64,000 bases of DNA, from contig JAHBWY010000002.1 in the NCBI GenBank assembly GCA_019636735.1, positions 124,001 to 188,000 of the forward strand, in the 5' to 3' direction. The notes below the pieces were generated by a model that was not told where the DNA came from, made no database searches, and worked only from the letters and a program-made list of their open reading frames with translations. The position numbers and the translations under genes are program-made. The stretch comes from Phycisphaeraceae bacterium (GTDB lineage Bacteria; Planctomycetota; Phycisphaerae; Phycisphaerales; SM1A02). Positions 7,525-16,945 of the stretch are shown here, in pieces; positions within the stretch are counted from its first letter, which is position 1, and every line of letters begins with the position of its first letter.

Positions 7525-10163
7525 CGCCGGTGCTTCCGGTTCGAGCGCTCGAGGTGGAGATCCGCCGGGCGCTGGCGGAGTCGTCGTCGCTCGTGCTCAC
7601 GGCCGAAACCGGAAGCGGGAAGACGACGCAGGTTCCGCAGATTCTTCTTGAGGGTGGGGCGATCGAGGGCGAAATCCTCGTGCTCGAGCCGCGTCGCCTC
7701 GCGGCGCGGCTGGTCGCCGAGCGGGTGGCGCATGAAGTCGCCGAGCGTCGCCGGTCGAGCGCGTCAGCGCCAATGCGCGGGGCCACTGCACTCGGAGGCG
7801 TGGTCGGATTCCAGACTCGTTTCGAGCGCGCATGGAGTCGGGAGACCCGCATCGGATTCCTGACGGAGGGGGTCTTTCTGCGACGACTGGAGCGTGAGGC
7901 GACGCTCGCCGGAGTCGGCGCTGTGATTCTCGATGAGTTTCACGAGCGAAGCACACTGGCGGACCTCGCCCTCGGCATCACCGAGCGCATTCAACGCGGA
8001 CCTCGTCCGGACTTGAAGCTCATCGTGATGAGCGCGACGCTCGACGCGGAGCGACTGGCGGCGCGACTCGGTGCGAGACACCTTCACGCGGAGGGGCGCT
8101 GCCATCCCGTCGACATCTCCTTCCGCGCCGCCGAATCGGGCGTGCCCCCGTGGGAGATGGCCGCACGCGCCATGATCGAACTGCTCGATGCGGGGGAGCT
8201 CCTCGGTGATGCGCTCGTCTTCATGCCTGGCGCTGAGGAGATCGATCGCAGCGTGGACGCGATCGGAGCGGCCCTGCGAAGTCGCGGCGAACGGGCGTTT
8301 GTCACGGGGTTGCATGGAGGCATGTCGCCGCAGCGGCAGGATGAGGCGCTGCGCCCGCGGAGCGAACGGCGCGTGATCGTGGCCACGAATGTCGCGCAGA
8401 CTTCGATCACGATCGACGGTATTCGCACGGTCATCGACTCGGGAACGGCCCGGGTGCATCGGCACGACCCCCGGCGCGCCCTCGACGCGCTGGTGCTCGA
8501 GCCGATCAGCCGCGCCGCGGCGGAGCAGCGCGCAGGCCGTGCGGGACGAACCGCGCCGGGCCGCTGCATTCGCCTCTGGAGTGAACAGGACCATGCGCGG
8601 CGGCCCGCCTTCGATTCGCCCGAGGTTCTTCGAGCGGACCTCAGCGAACCGCTGCTCACACTGGCGGCGCTGCTGCCGGGAGGTGTCTCGGACGCCGAGC
8701 GCTTCGAGTGGATTGACCCACCAGGGACTGAGTCGGTGGCGCTGGCGAAGACTCTGCTCCTTCGGTTGGGTTGCATCGATGAGGCTGGCGCCATCACGGA
8801 GATGGGCCGTCGTGCCGCCGCGCTCCCGCTCCACCCGCGACTTGCGCGGGCGATGATCGAAGCGGCTCGTCTCGGCTGCGTCGAGCGCAGCGCGGCGTGG
8901 TGCGCCATTGCCGCCGGTCGCCCGCTGGTCGATGAGCGCGACCCCGGGAGTCGCGCAGCGCTTCTCTCGCTTCTTCAGAAGGGGGAAGCACCCTCCGACA
9001 TGCTGGTGCGCGAGCGCCTGCTGCGCACGCCGCCGTCGAGTGCGCGGGTGAACCACGCGGCATTGGCGGAAGCGCGGCGCGCGTGCGAGCAACTCACGCG
9101 ACTGGTGGCGGATTCGAACAAGGCTGGTGTCCGGCGCAGCGATGGGGCCTCGCGCGGTTCAACTGGCAACACGCCAGCCATCAAGGCGCCGATCGCAGGT
9201 CGATCGACCTCCACCGATGCCCTGCATGGTGCCGCAACGGAGCGTGAGGTGGCGCTCTCGCTGCTGGCTGGGTTTCCCGACTTCGTCGCGTGGAGGCCCG
9301 ACCGACAAAAGCCTCACGCGCTGGTGGCGGGCCGCCGCAAGGTCGAACTCGACCGTGAGACGCTCGTGCGCGGCGAGGGTTTCCTGCTGGCGCTTGGAGC
9401 GAGAGCCCATCCACGCGATCCATCGACGCAACTGCTCTCGCTCCTTGTTCCCCTCGAGCGCGCGTGGCTCGAGGCCGCCATGCCGCAGCGTTTCGCGCGC
9501 CCCATCGAGGAGCGCTGGAATCCGGAGACGAAGGCTGTCGAGTCGATCGAGGAGGTGTGCTTCGACGGTACTCCGATCGAGATGATCTTGCGCCCCGCGC
9601 GCGACTTGGGCGCGGCGGCGACCATCCTTGCACGGCGCATCGCTCTGGGTGAAGTCGACCTGCCGCTCTGGGATGAGAAGGTCGAGCAGTGGATCGCCCG
9701 TGTCCGCTGCGTCGCCGAGTGGTTTCCGCAACGATCGCTGCTGGCCTACGACGACGAGGATCTCGCCGTCATCCGCAGTGAGATCGTGCACGGCGCCACA
9801 CGCGCGTCACAACTGGCCGATCGCCACTGCCTCGATGCGGTGCGCGGAGCGCTTGCGCATGACGATGCGATGTTCGTCGAGCGCATGGCGCCTGCGGAGA
9901 TCCCGCTTCCGAACGGTCGACGCCTGCGGCTCACCTATCAGCCCGGGCAGCCGCCACGGGGAGGCGCACGCATCCAGGACCTCTTCGATCTTCGGGCGAC
10001 CCCCACGGTGGCTGGTGGCAGGATCGCGGTGCTGATCGAGATTCTCGCGCCCAGTCAGCGCCCCCTCCAGGTGACGAGCGATCTCCCGGGGTTCTTCGAG
10101 CGGCTCTATCCGCAGATCAAGCCGGAGTTGAAGCGCCGCTACCCGAAGCACGAGTGGCGCTGA
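7521..10163 (+). CDS. hrpB: ATP-dependent RNA helicase HrpB
   Basis: 880 residues from GTG 7521, which overlaps the preceding stop (GTGA). The frame is open further upstream, but that part reads through the SGNH gene and is unlikely to be translated. DExH-box landmarks: Walker A TGSGKTTQVPQ at 30-40, DEFHERS at 138-144, MSATLDAERLA, and QRAGRAGR at 336-343. The C-terminal HrpB domain is distinctive, ending LYPQIKPELKRRYPKHEW. Length is slightly above the usual 810-840 because of an insert of low complexity before the C-terminal half (about residues 530-575). The family acts on RNA; its exact role in bacteria is not settled. Confidence 0.93.
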   Translation: MTPVLPVRALEVEIRRALAESSSLVLTAETGSGKTTQVPQILLEGGAIEGEILVLEPRRLAARLVAERVAHEVAERRRSSASAPMRGATALGGVVGFQTRFERAWSRETRIGFLTEGVFLRRLEREATLAGVGAVILDEFHERSTLADLALGITERIQRGPRPDLKLIVMSATLDAERLAARLGARHLHAEGRCHPVDISFRAAESGVPPWEMAARAMIELLDAGELLGDALVFMPGAEEIDRSVDAIGAALRSRGERAFVTGLHGGMSPQRQDEALRPRSERRVIVATNVAQTSITIDGIRTVIDSGTARVHRHDPRRALDALVLEPISRAAAEQRAGRAGRTAPGRCIRLWSEQDHARRPAFDSPEVLRADLSEPLLTLAALLPGGVSDAERFEWIDPPGTESVALAKTLLLRLGCIDEAGAITEMGRRAAALPLHPRLARAMIEAARLGCVERSAAWCAIAAGRPLVDERDPGSRAALLSLLQKGEAPSDMLVRERLLRTPPSSARVNHAALAEARRACEQLTRLVADSNKAGVRRSDGASRGSTGNTPAIKAPIAGRSTSTDALHGAATEREVALSLLAGFPDFVAWRPDRQKPHALVAGRRKVELDRETLVRGEGFLLALGARAHPRDPSTQLLSLLVPLERAWLEAAMPQRFARPIEERWNPETKAVESIEEVCFDGTPIEMILRPARDLGAAATILARRIALGEVDLPLWDEKVEQWIARVRCVAEWFPQRSLLAYDDEDLAVIRSEIVHGATRASQLADRHCLDAVRGALAHDDAMFVERMAPAEIPLPNGRRLRLTYQPGQPPRGGARIQDLFDLRATPTVAGGRIAVLIEILAPSQRPLQVTSDLPGFFERLYPQIKPELKRRYPKHEWR

Positions 10164-10307
10164 CGGCTGCGCAACGGCTGCCATCTCGGCGCGCGGCCTC
10201 TTGGTTGCGGCGCGGCCTCGTCGCAAGTCTCTTACACTCTCCGCCCCGCGCCACGGTCGGCGCAGCCATGCCTCCAACGCTGACCATCCAGCGAAAGAAC
10301 ACTCCCG

Positions 10308-12599
10308 ATGGCCGCCCCCTCCGCGTCACATCTTCACGGACGACCGATGCGCCCCGCGGAGTGCGCTGCCTTCGTGATGGCGCCGCTCGTCAGTTTCCTG
10401 GGTCTGCTTTGGCTTCTCCTTCGGGGTGAAGTGCCGCTCACGAAGAGCCTGTCCTGGGTGCCCTCACTCGGCATTGACTTCGCGTTCCGGATCGACGGTC
10501 TCTCCGCGCTCATGCTGGCCCTCATCACCGGCGTCGGCGTCGCGGTATTCATCTATGCGGCCGGCTACCTGAGTGGCCATCCGCATCAGCGCCGGCTCTT
10601 CGTGATGCTCACCGCATTCATGCTCGCCATGATCGGGTGTGTCACGGCGGATGATCTCTTCCTCCTCTTCGTCTTCTGGGAACTGACCAGCCTGACTTCG
10701 TTCATGCTGGTTGGTTTCGGGCATGAAGACCTCACCAGCCGAAAGTCGGCCCAGCAGGCGCTGATCGTGACCGGAAGTGGCGGTCTTGCGATGTTCGCCG
10801 GGTTCATCCTGCTCACCCAACAGGCGGGAACTTCATCGATCAGCGGATTGATCGAGGTCGTTCCGGAGATGGCGCGCACGCCGACGCTCTCGATGGCGCT
10901 CATTCTGATCTTCATCGGCGCGTTCACCAAGAGCGCGCAGGTTCCATTCCACTTCTGGCTGCCGAATGCCATGGCGGCGCCGACCCCCGTGTCCGCCTAT
11001 CTGCACTCGGCCACGATGGTCAAGCTCGGCGTCTATCTGCTGGCGCGGCTCGACCCCGCGTTCGGCGAATGGCCGCTCTGGCAGGGCACACTCGAAGCCG
11101 TCGGCTCGATCACGGCGGGGTGGGCGATGATCCTCGCGCTGCGGGAGCGCGACCTCAAGCGCATCCTGGCATGGTCCACCGTGGCCACGCTCGGCGCCCT
11201 GGTGTTGCTCATCGGACTCTCCAGTCCCGTCGCCACCGTGGCGGTGGCGACGCTGCTCCTCGCGCACGCGCTCTACAAGGCGCCGCTCTTCTTCGTGGCC
11301 GGCAACATCGATCACGGCACGGGCACGCGCCTTCTCGACAAGCTCGGCAATCTGCGTCACGCGATGCCACTCACTGCCACTGCGGCGCTGCTGGCCGGCG
11401 CGTCGATGGCCGGACTACCGCTGACCTTCGGTTTCCTGGCCAAGGACATGATCCATGAGGCGAAGCTTGCCGAGCAGGTCGAAGTCCTCGTCCAGATCGG
11501 CTACGGAGTCTTTGGAATCGTCGCGGTCGCCGTCGCAGGCGTCGCAGCCATTCGGGTCTTCTGGTGGCATCCCGGCGTCTCGATCACGCCAAAGGCCCAC
11601 GAGTGCGGAGCGTCACTTGTCCTTCCGCCGCTCATCCTGGCCACGATGGGGATCGTGCTCGGAGTCCTTCCCTGGGTGGCGCGGTCGATCATCCTCTCAG
11701 CGGCGCAGGCGATGTCGGCGGCGCCGATTGAGTCGATCGACTTCCATTCCCACCTTCCCTCGATGCTGGGCACGCTGACGATCACGCTCGCGGTTGGTGT
11801 GGTCGTCTATCTCTTCTGGGATCCCATCCATCGAGGCTTCGATCGCCTGGCGAAGCACTTCGACTGGATGGCCTCGGTCTCCCATTACAGTCGGGTTGTC
11901 GCTGGCATCCCGAAGCTCGCGGCGGTCTCGACGCGCAGCATCCAGAATGGAAGCCTCCCGGGCTACATGGCGATGCTCTTCTTCGCCATCACAGTGGCGA
12001 TCGGACTCATGCTCTGGACAGTTCGCGGTGATCTCGCGTGGCCTGAGTGGGAGTGGCCCTCGCTTGGTGTAGCGGGCGCCTGCATCGTGGTGGCCCTGGG
12101 CGCTCTGCTGGCCGGTGGACTGGAGCGCCGGCTTGTGATCGTGCTCGCGGTTGGGTTGGTCGGATACGGAAGCGCCGTCTTCTTCCTCTTCGCCGGAGCG
12201 CCCGATGTCGCCTACACGCAATTCATCGTGGAAACGGTCTTCGTGGTGGTGGTGGCGAGCGTGCTGCTCAAACTCAAGCGGCTGGGGCGCACGACCAGCA
12301 TCCGCGGCATGCGACGGCGTCCTTGGGCGATGGTGATCTCGGTGCTCTTCGCGTCGGCGGTCACGCTTCTCTTCGTGGTGGTCAGCGCGGGAACGCTCGA
12401 TCCTCTCCTGTCGGAGTACTTCCTGGCGAAGAGCGTGCCCGATGCGCATGGACGCAATGTCGTGAATGTCATCCTCGTCGACTTCCGTGCGATCGACACG
12501 CTCGGTGAGATCACCGTCGTCATGATCTCCATTCTCGCGGCGATCCCGATCCTCGCGGCGCTCAGGCCTCCGCGACGCCGGCAGGAGGCGCGGACATGA
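10308..12599 (+). CDS. mrpA: Mrp cation/proton antiporter subunit A
   Basis: 763 residues, first of a complete mrpABCDEFG operon. The N-terminal two thirds is a complex I NuoL-like transporter domain: LLFVFWELTSLTSFMLVGF carries the key glutamate, and FWLPNAMAAPTPVSAYLHS is the proton-antiporter signature. The C-terminal third contains the MbhD-like (VGYGSAVFFLFAGAPDVAYT) and MbhE-like (VVNVILVDFRAIDTLGE) segments fused into long MrpA proteins. Mrp complexes exchange Na+ or other monovalent cations for protons across the inner membrane. An alternative ATG lies at 10347 (MRPAECAAF); both give the same first membrane helix. It overlaps mrpB by 4 nt. Confidence 0.92.
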   Translation: MAAPSASHLHGRPMRPAECAAFVMAPLVSFLGLLWLLLRGEVPLTKSLSWVPSLGIDFAFRIDGLSALMLALITGVGVAVFIYAAGYLSGHPHQRRLFVMLTAFMLAMIGCVTADDLFLLFVFWELTSLTSFMLVGFGHEDLTSRKSAQQALIVTGSGGLAMFAGFILLTQQAGTSSISGLIEVVPEMARTPTLSMALILIFIGAFTKSAQVPFHFWLPNAMAAPTPVSAYLHSATMVKLGVYLLARLDPAFGEWPLWQGTLEAVGSITAGWAMILALRERDLKRILAWSTVATLGALVLLIGLSSPVATVAVATLLLAHALYKAPLFFVAGNIDHGTGTRLLDKLGNLRHAMPLTATAALLAGASMAGLPLTFGFLAKDMIHEAKLAEQVEVLVQIGYGVFGIVAVAVAGVAAIRVFWWHPGVSITPKAHECGASLVLPPLILATMGIVLGVLPWVARSIILSAAQAMSAAPIESIDFHSHLPSMLGTLTITLAVGVVVYLFWDPIHRGFDRLAKHFDWMASVSHYSRVVAGIPKLAAVSTRSIQNGSLPGYMAMLFFAITVAIGLMLWTVRGDLAWPEWEWPSLGVAGACIVVALGALLAGGLERRLVIVLAVGLVGYGSAVFFLFAGAPDVAYTQFIVETVFVVVVASVLLKLKRLGRTTSIRGMRRRPWAMVISVLFASAVTLLFVVVSAGTLDPLLSEYFLAKSVPDAHGRNVVNVILVDFRAIDTLGEITVVMISILAAIPILAALRPPRRRQEART

Positions 12600-13048
12600 A
12601 CCGGCGCATCGTCATCCTGGAGCGGGTGGTGGGGCCGCTCTACTGGATCATCCTCATCGCCTCCATCTGGGTTCTGCTCAGGGGACACAATGAGCCTGGC
12701 GGCGGGTTCATCGGAGGCCTCGTCGCCGTCAGCGCGACGGTGCTGTGGGGCATCGCGCGCGGACCCGACGCGGCGAGGCGGCGGCTGCCGACCGGCGATC
12801 CTGTCGCTCTCGCGGCGATCGGCGTGCTGAGTGCAGCGCTCTCGGGCGTGCCCGCGTTCTTCGCCGGGCTGCCCTTCCTGACGCACCTCTCCTTCACGCT
12901 GCCGCTCGGTGTCACGAAGCTCTGGCTTTCGACGGTGATGGTCTTCGACATCGGAGTCTTTCTGTGTGTCTGGGGCGCCCTCTCGGGGTACGCGCTCGGC
13001 TTGCTCGAGATCGATGATGACGACGAGGTCCGGGAGGGCGGTCGATGA
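12596..13048 (+). CDS. mrpB: Mrp cation/proton antiporter subunit B
   Basis: 150 residues with about four membrane segments. The MnhB-family signature GHNEPGGGFIGGL is present near residues 30-42, and TKLWLSTVMVFDIGVFLCV is the typical C-terminal helix. The final segment is acidic (EIDDDDEVREGGR). It forms part of the membrane arm next to MrpA. The start overlaps the mrpA stop (ATGA) and its own stop overlaps the mrpC start, indicating translational coupling. Confidence 0.92.
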   Translation: MNRRIVILERVVGPLYWIILIASIWVLLRGHNEPGGGFIGGLVAVSATVLWGIARGPDAARRRLPTGDPVALAAIGVLSAALSGVPAFFAGLPFLTHLSFTLPLGVTKLWLSTVMVFDIGVFLCVWGALSGYALGLLEIDDDDEVREGGR

Positions 13049-13515
13049 TCTGGGCCCTCGCCATGGCGATCTGGGTCACGCTGCTCGTCGGCGCGCGGCT
13101 CGCGATGTCGCGTGATCTCGTGCGCTGCGTGCTGGGGCTGGCGATCGTCGCGAGTGGCGTCAACCTGGTGCTCTTCGCATCGGGACGAGTGACCACGGCG
13201 CTCCCGGCGGTCATTCCTTCAGGAAGCGAGACGGTCGAGGCCTCGGCCAATCCGCTGCCGCAGGCGCTGGTCCTCACGGCGATCGTGATCGGATTCGCGC
13301 TCATCTGTTTCGCACTGGTTGCGGCGCTGCGTCTCATTGACGGCTCGGGCAGCGACAACGCCGCTGACCTCGTCTACGCCGAGCCGCGTCCAACCGATCC
13401 GGTGGTGCCACCGTACGACGCGCCCGAGTTTGATCCTCCATCGCCGGAGGTGGAACCCACCGGCCATCGCTCGCCTGATGGGGCCCGCGAACCTCACGGG
13501 AGGGTTCACGCATGA
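13045..13515 (+). CDS. mrpC: Mrp cation/proton antiporter subunit C (NuoK-like)
   Basis: 156 residues. The first two thirds holds three membrane helices of the NuoK/MnhC type, with LGLAIVASGVNLVLFASGR and NPLPQALVLTAIVIGFAL, where family members read DPLPQALVLTAIVI. The last 50 residues are an unusual hydrophilic, proline-rich tail (EPRPTDPVVPPYD) absent from typical 110-120-residue MrpC proteins; it probably projects into the cytoplasm. The gene overlaps mrpB and mrpD by 4 nt each. Confidence 0.9.
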   Translation: MIWALAMAIWVTLLVGARLAMSRDLVRCVLGLAIVASGVNLVLFASGRVTTALPAVIPSGSETVEASANPLPQALVLTAIVIGFALICFALVAALRLIDGSGSDNAADLVYAEPRPTDPVVPPYDAPEFDPPSPEVEPTGHRSPDGAREPHGRVHA

Positions 13516-14969
13516 ACCTTCTCGTGGTGACGCCGGTCTTGGTACCGCTCCTGACTGCGGTCCTCACGGCCTTGTGGCGCGTGAAGCCAGCGCTCCAGCG
13601 CACCGTGAGCTTCATCGGCATGGCGGCGCTGCTTGCGTCGGCCGTGGCGCTCGTGGCCATCACCTCGCAGGGCACGGTTCCCGCCGTGGCCTTCGGCAAC
13701 TGGGAGGCGCCCTTCGGCATCCAGTTTCAGATCGATCGGCTCGGCGCCATCATGGTGCTGCTCACCGCCATCATGGGGGCGGCGAGTCTTCTCTTCATGC
13801 TGAGTGACGCCGACACGCGGCCGCAATCGCCGCTGCTTCTGCCGCTCCTGCATGGCATGCTCGCCGGGGTGGGAGGCGCGTTTGCGACCGCCGATCTCTT
13901 CAACATGTATGTCTGGTTCGAGGTCATGCTGATCGGCGTGCTCGGCCTTTTCGCGCTGGGCGGGCGGCTGGATCAGCTCGACGCGACCTTCCGGTACCTC
14001 GCGCTGAACCTCGTCGGCACGCTGCTGCTGGTGATCTCGGTCGGCGCCATTTACTCGGTCACCGGGCACCTCAACTTCACGGCCGTGCATCACGCCGTGC
14101 AGGCGCTGCCGCCCGGCATGACGACGCTGCTTCTGGGCACGCTGATGCTCGCCTTCCTCATCAAGGCTGGTGCCTTCCCGCTCTTTGCATGGCTGCCTGC
14201 GTCCTATCACACGCTGCCCGGGCCCGTGCTCGCCCTCTGTGCAGGTCTGCTGACGAAGGTGGGCGTCTACGCCCTCCTGCGCATGTGCGGCGATGTCTTC
14301 GAGCCGACGCCGAAGATGCTGCTCGACGCGCTCGGCTGGATCGCCGCCGCGACGATGCTCTTCGGCGTGCTCGGCGCCGCGTATCACTGGGATCTTCGGC
14401 GCATCCTCGGGTTCCACATCATCAGCCAGATCGGCTACATGCTGCTCGGCATCGCGCTGGGTACGGCGACGGGTGATGGCGGGGCGCTCTTCTACACCGC
14501 GCATCACATCATCGTGAAGGCGAATCTCTTCCTCATCGCCGCGATGATCTGGCGCCTGACCGGCAGCTACGACCTCCGCAAGATCGGTGGTCTCTATGAC
14601 GCGAGGCCGATGCTCGGGCTCGTCTTCGCAATCCCGGCGCTCTCGCTGGTGGGCATTCCTCCGCTCTCCGGCTTCTGGGCGAAGCTCCTCGTTCTGAGCG
14701 AGACGATCGCGCTCGGACACATTACCTGGACCGTGGTGGCCCTCATCGTCAGTTTCCTCACGCTCTATTCGATGATGAAGATCTGGCTCGAGGCCTTCTG
14801 GAAGCGCCACCCCGATTCGGAGTGGCACCTGCCCGCGAACACGCGCCTCGGTCCGGCATGGATCACCACGATCACCCTTGCGCTGATCACGATCTCGATC
14901 GGAGTAGCGCCGCAGATCCTCATTTCATTCGTGATGGCGGCGGCGGAGCAGATGGGAGGCGGACGGTGA
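13512..14969 (+). CDS. mrpD: Mrp cation/proton antiporter subunit D
   Basis: 485 residues, NuoN/MnhD-like, with about fourteen membrane segments. Landmarks are NMYVWFEVMLIGVLGLFAL (channel glutamate), KAGAFPLFAWLPASYHTLP (the family's lysine and WLP signature) and the histidine- and lysine-rich stretch YTAHHIIVKANLFL. With MrpA it forms the proton-moving pair of the antiporter. The start overlaps mrpC (ATGA); the stop at 14967-14969 shares its last base with the mrpE ATG. Confidence 0.93.
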   Translation: MNLLVVTPVLVPLLTAVLTALWRVKPALQRTVSFIGMAALLASAVALVAITSQGTVPAVAFGNWEAPFGIQFQIDRLGAIMVLLTAIMGAASLLFMLSDADTRPQSPLLLPLLHGMLAGVGGAFATADLFNMYVWFEVMLIGVLGLFALGGRLDQLDATFRYLALNLVGTLLLVISVGAIYSVTGHLNFTAVHHAVQALPPGMTTLLLGTLMLAFLIKAGAFPLFAWLPASYHTLPGPVLALCAGLLTKVGVYALLRMCGDVFEPTPKMLLDALGWIAAATMLFGVLGAAYHWDLRRILGFHIISQIGYMLLGIALGTATGDGGALFYTAHHIIVKANLFLIAAMIWRLTGSYDLRKIGGLYDARPMLGLVFAIPALSLVGIPPLSGFWAKLLVLSETIALGHITWTVVALIVSFLTLYSMMKIWLEAFWKRHPDSEWHLPANTRLGPAWITTITLALITISIGVAPQILISFVMAAAEQMGGGR

Positions 14970-15313
14970 TGAAGTTGCTTGTGGCCATCGGGCTGTTGCT
15001 GCTCTTCCTGAAGGCGGTGGTGATCTCCGGCCTCCAGACGGTGCGCGTCATCCTGCGACAGACGCTCGGTGGCACCCCACCCCCGGCGGGGCTGGTCCGC
15101 ATGCGTTTCGCCCCGATGAGCGAGGATGGCGCCACGCTGCTCGGATGCATGATCTCCCTGACACCGGGAACAACAACGATCGACATCGACATGGAGCGCG
15201 GCGAGATGCTGCTGCACCTGCTTGATACTTCGCAGGCCGAGGAAGCGATCGCGGGCATTCGCGCCGACTTCGAGCCGTCGCTGATCAAGCTCTTCGGCAA
15301 GGGGGCGCCATGA
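14969..15313 (+). CDS. mrpE: Mrp cation/proton antiporter subunit E
   Basis: 114 residues. One or two N-terminal membrane segments are followed by a soluble domain with the MnhE pattern: GCMISLTPGTTTIDIDMERGEM-like strands (seen as SLTPGTTTIDID) and a C-terminal LIKLFG. It is shorter than the usual 155-170 residues because the extra N-terminal helices are absent. The ATG at 14969 is chosen; a GTG three bases earlier is also in frame. The frame remains open upstream into mrpD, but coupling at the overlap is more plausible. Confidence 0.85.
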   Translation: MKLLVAIGLLLLFLKAVVISGLQTVRVILRQTLGGTPPPAGLVRMRFAPMSEDGATLLGCMISLTPGTTTIDIDMERGEMLLHLLDTSQAEEAIAGIRADFEPSLIKLFGKGAP

Positions 15314-15600
15314 TCGAGTTCGGCGTCACCACGCTCATTATCGCGTCCCTGGCGGCTGCGGCCCTCGGTGCCGTGCGCCTGGTCCTCGGCCCCCGTCATG
15401 CCGATCGCATCGTCGCCCTCGACCTCTTCCTGACCGCGGGAATCTCGCTCTGCATCGCCGCGAGCCTGCTGACGGCGCGCACGGTCTACCTCGATGTCGC
15501 CATCGGGCTCGCGCTCGTGGGATTCGTCGGAACCATCGGCTGGGCGAGACTGGTCGACCGCGCCGCGCGCCGCGCCGAGGGGGAGGTGAGGGAGCTGTGA
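15310..15600 (+). CDS. mrpF: Mrp cation/proton antiporter subunit F
   Basis: 96 residues with three membrane helices. The MnhF signature appears as RLVLGPRHADRIVALDLF, followed by YLDVAIGLALVGFVGTIGWAR, where the conserved Asp lies inside the membrane. It overlaps mrpE and mrpG by 4 nt each and completes the small-subunit set of the antiporter. Confidence 0.93.
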   Translation: MIEFGVTTLIIASLAAAALGAVRLVLGPRHADRIVALDLFLTAGISLCIAASLLTARTVYLDVAIGLALVGFVGTIGWARLVDRAARRAEGEVREL

Positions 15601-15935
15601 CCATCGTGGCCACCACGCTGCTCGGACTTGGTTCGCTCATGCTGCTGATTGCGGCGTGGGGCGTGCTCATGCTTCCCGATGCGCTCGCGCGTCAGCATGC
15701 GGCCACCAAGGCCGGCACGCTTGCCGCCTCGCTTCTCTGTCTCGGCGCGATGGCGGCCTTTCCCACGGGCGAGTGGTTCTTCCGGTTGCTGGTGATCTTC
15801 GCCTTCCTGCTCGCCACGCTGCCGGTGAGTTCGCACATGCTCGCGCGCAGCGCTGTGCGTGAAGCGGAACTCGAGAGTTCACTTCCGAACGCGCCGCTGG
15901 TGGGCGGGGAGCGTTCACCCAACGATCGGCGGTGA
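15597..15935 (+). CDS. mrpG: Mrp cation/proton antiporter subunit G
   Basis: 112 residues from a GTG start overlapping the mrpF stop. Three membrane helices are visible, with the MnhG features MLPDALARQHAATKAGTLA and a hydrophobic C-terminal helix ending LPVSSHMLARSA. It closes the operon. Its last 21 nt overlap the 3' end of the convergent LOG-family gene, so the two genes cannot share a conventional terminator between them. Confidence 0.92.
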   Translation: MTIVATTLLGLGSLMLLIAAWGVLMLPDALARQHAATKAGTLAASLLCLGAMAAFPTGEWFFRLLVIFAFLLATLPVSSHMLARSAVREAELESSLPNAPLVGGERSPNDRR

Positions 15936-16733
15936 AGGTGGCGGTGAGGTCGGTTCCGCCGCGGGAGGCGACTCGCCACCCGCCCGCTTGCGCGGCAGGA
16001 CGCCTTCTCGAGTTCCTTCGCCGGCGGGACCCGCCGCATCCTCGGGAAAGCGCGGCAGATTCGCCGCCCATGTACGGCGGCCTTCACTCACCTCGTGGAC
16101 GAGATCGACCGCTTCAGTCACATCATCGGTGAGGTGAAAGAGGTGGAGGTCCTGCGCATCGATCGCTCGATGCTGATCGATGAGCACCTCGCGGAACCAG
16201 CGCAGCAGACCGTCCCAGTAGCCGCGACCGACGAGCACCACGGGCATCGGCCTGATCTTGAGCGTCTGCATGAGCGTGAGCGACTCGAACACCTCGTCGA
16301 GCGTTCCGAAGCCGCCGGGGAAGATAATGGTGCCTCGTGCGTACTTGACGAACATCACCTTGCGGATGAAGAAGTAGCGGAACTCCAGTTCGATCGTCTG
16401 GTAGGGGTTCGGCACCTGCTCGAAGGGAAGGGCGATGTTGAGACCCACGCTGATGCCGCCCGCTTCGCTTGCGCCGCGATTGGCCGCTTCCATGATGCCT
16501 GGCCCGCCGCCGGTGATGACCGCGAGGCCTCGCTCGACCAGCATGCGTCCGCACTCGCGCGCCATGTCGTAGTACCGCGTCTCCGGCGTTGTTCGTGCGG
16601 AGCCGAAGACGCTCACGGCGGGTCCGATGGTGTTGAGCGTGTCGACGGCCTCAACGAACTCGCTCAGGATGCGCAGCGCACGCCACGACTCGCTTCCGAG
16701 GTTGGGCGAGGTGGCGCGCGACTTCGTGTTCAT
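15915..16733 (-). CDS. LOG-family (TIGR00730-type) protein
   Basis: 272 residues. A Rossmann-like fold is indicated by AVSVFGSARTTPETRYYDMA, the nucleotide-binding TGGGPGIMEAANRGA and the catalytic-type PGGFGTLDEVFE. Family members hydrolyse the N-glycosidic bond of nucleoside 5'-monophosphates (LOG cytokinin-activating type) or act as related nucleosidases; older databases call them lysine decarboxylases, wrongly. The last 55 residues are a low-complexity Pro/Glu/Arg tail. A GGAG Shine-Dalgarno lies 8 nt before the ATG at 16733. It is divergent from folC, with 212 bp between, and overlaps mrpG at its 3' end. Confidence 0.85.
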   Translation of the reverse strand: MNTKSRATSPNLGSESWRALRILSEFVEAVDTLNTIGPAVSVFGSARTTPETRYYDMARECGRMLVERGLAVITGGGPGIMEAANRGASEAGGISVGLNIALPFEQVPNPYQTIELEFRYFFIRKVMFVKYARGTIIFPGGFGTLDEVFESLTLMQTLKIRPMPVVLVGRGYWDGLLRWFREVLIDQHRAIDAQDLHLFHLTDDVTEAVDLVHEVSEGRRTWAANLPRFPEDAAGPAGEGTREGVLPRKRAGGESPPAAEPTSPPPSPPIVG

Positions 16734-16907
16734 GAATGCTCTCCAGGGCGCAGCGACCTCTGCACCCCGTGGAATGTCGGCTCTTGGCCGGGGGGGAGGT
16801 GACTTCGTTCTTCCAGACGGCCCACCAAGGCGGATGGTCAGGCCGCGGCGCGCCTCCGTGTGTCCGATCGCAACTGTTTGTCGCGCCTAGGATTAGAGCC
16901 GTCATGT

Positions 16908-16936
16908 TTGAATGAGAACTTCGCGCTCGATAGAAT
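16908..16936 (+). promoter_or_regulatory. sigma70-type promoter of folC
   Basis: TTGAAT (16908-16913), a 17-nt spacer and TAGAAT (16931-16936) form the best complete promoter in the window. The hexamer ends 9 nt before the folC ATG, so the transcript should have at most a few leader bases. No Shine-Dalgarno is present. Confidence 0.65.
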
Positions 16937-16945
16937 GCTTCGCTT

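Noticed and set aside
10268..10429. Small frame starting at ATG 10268 before mrpA
   Set aside because: It overlaps mrpA out of frame and has no ribosome binding site or conserved features. It may be part of the mrp leader, but there is no evidence of translation.
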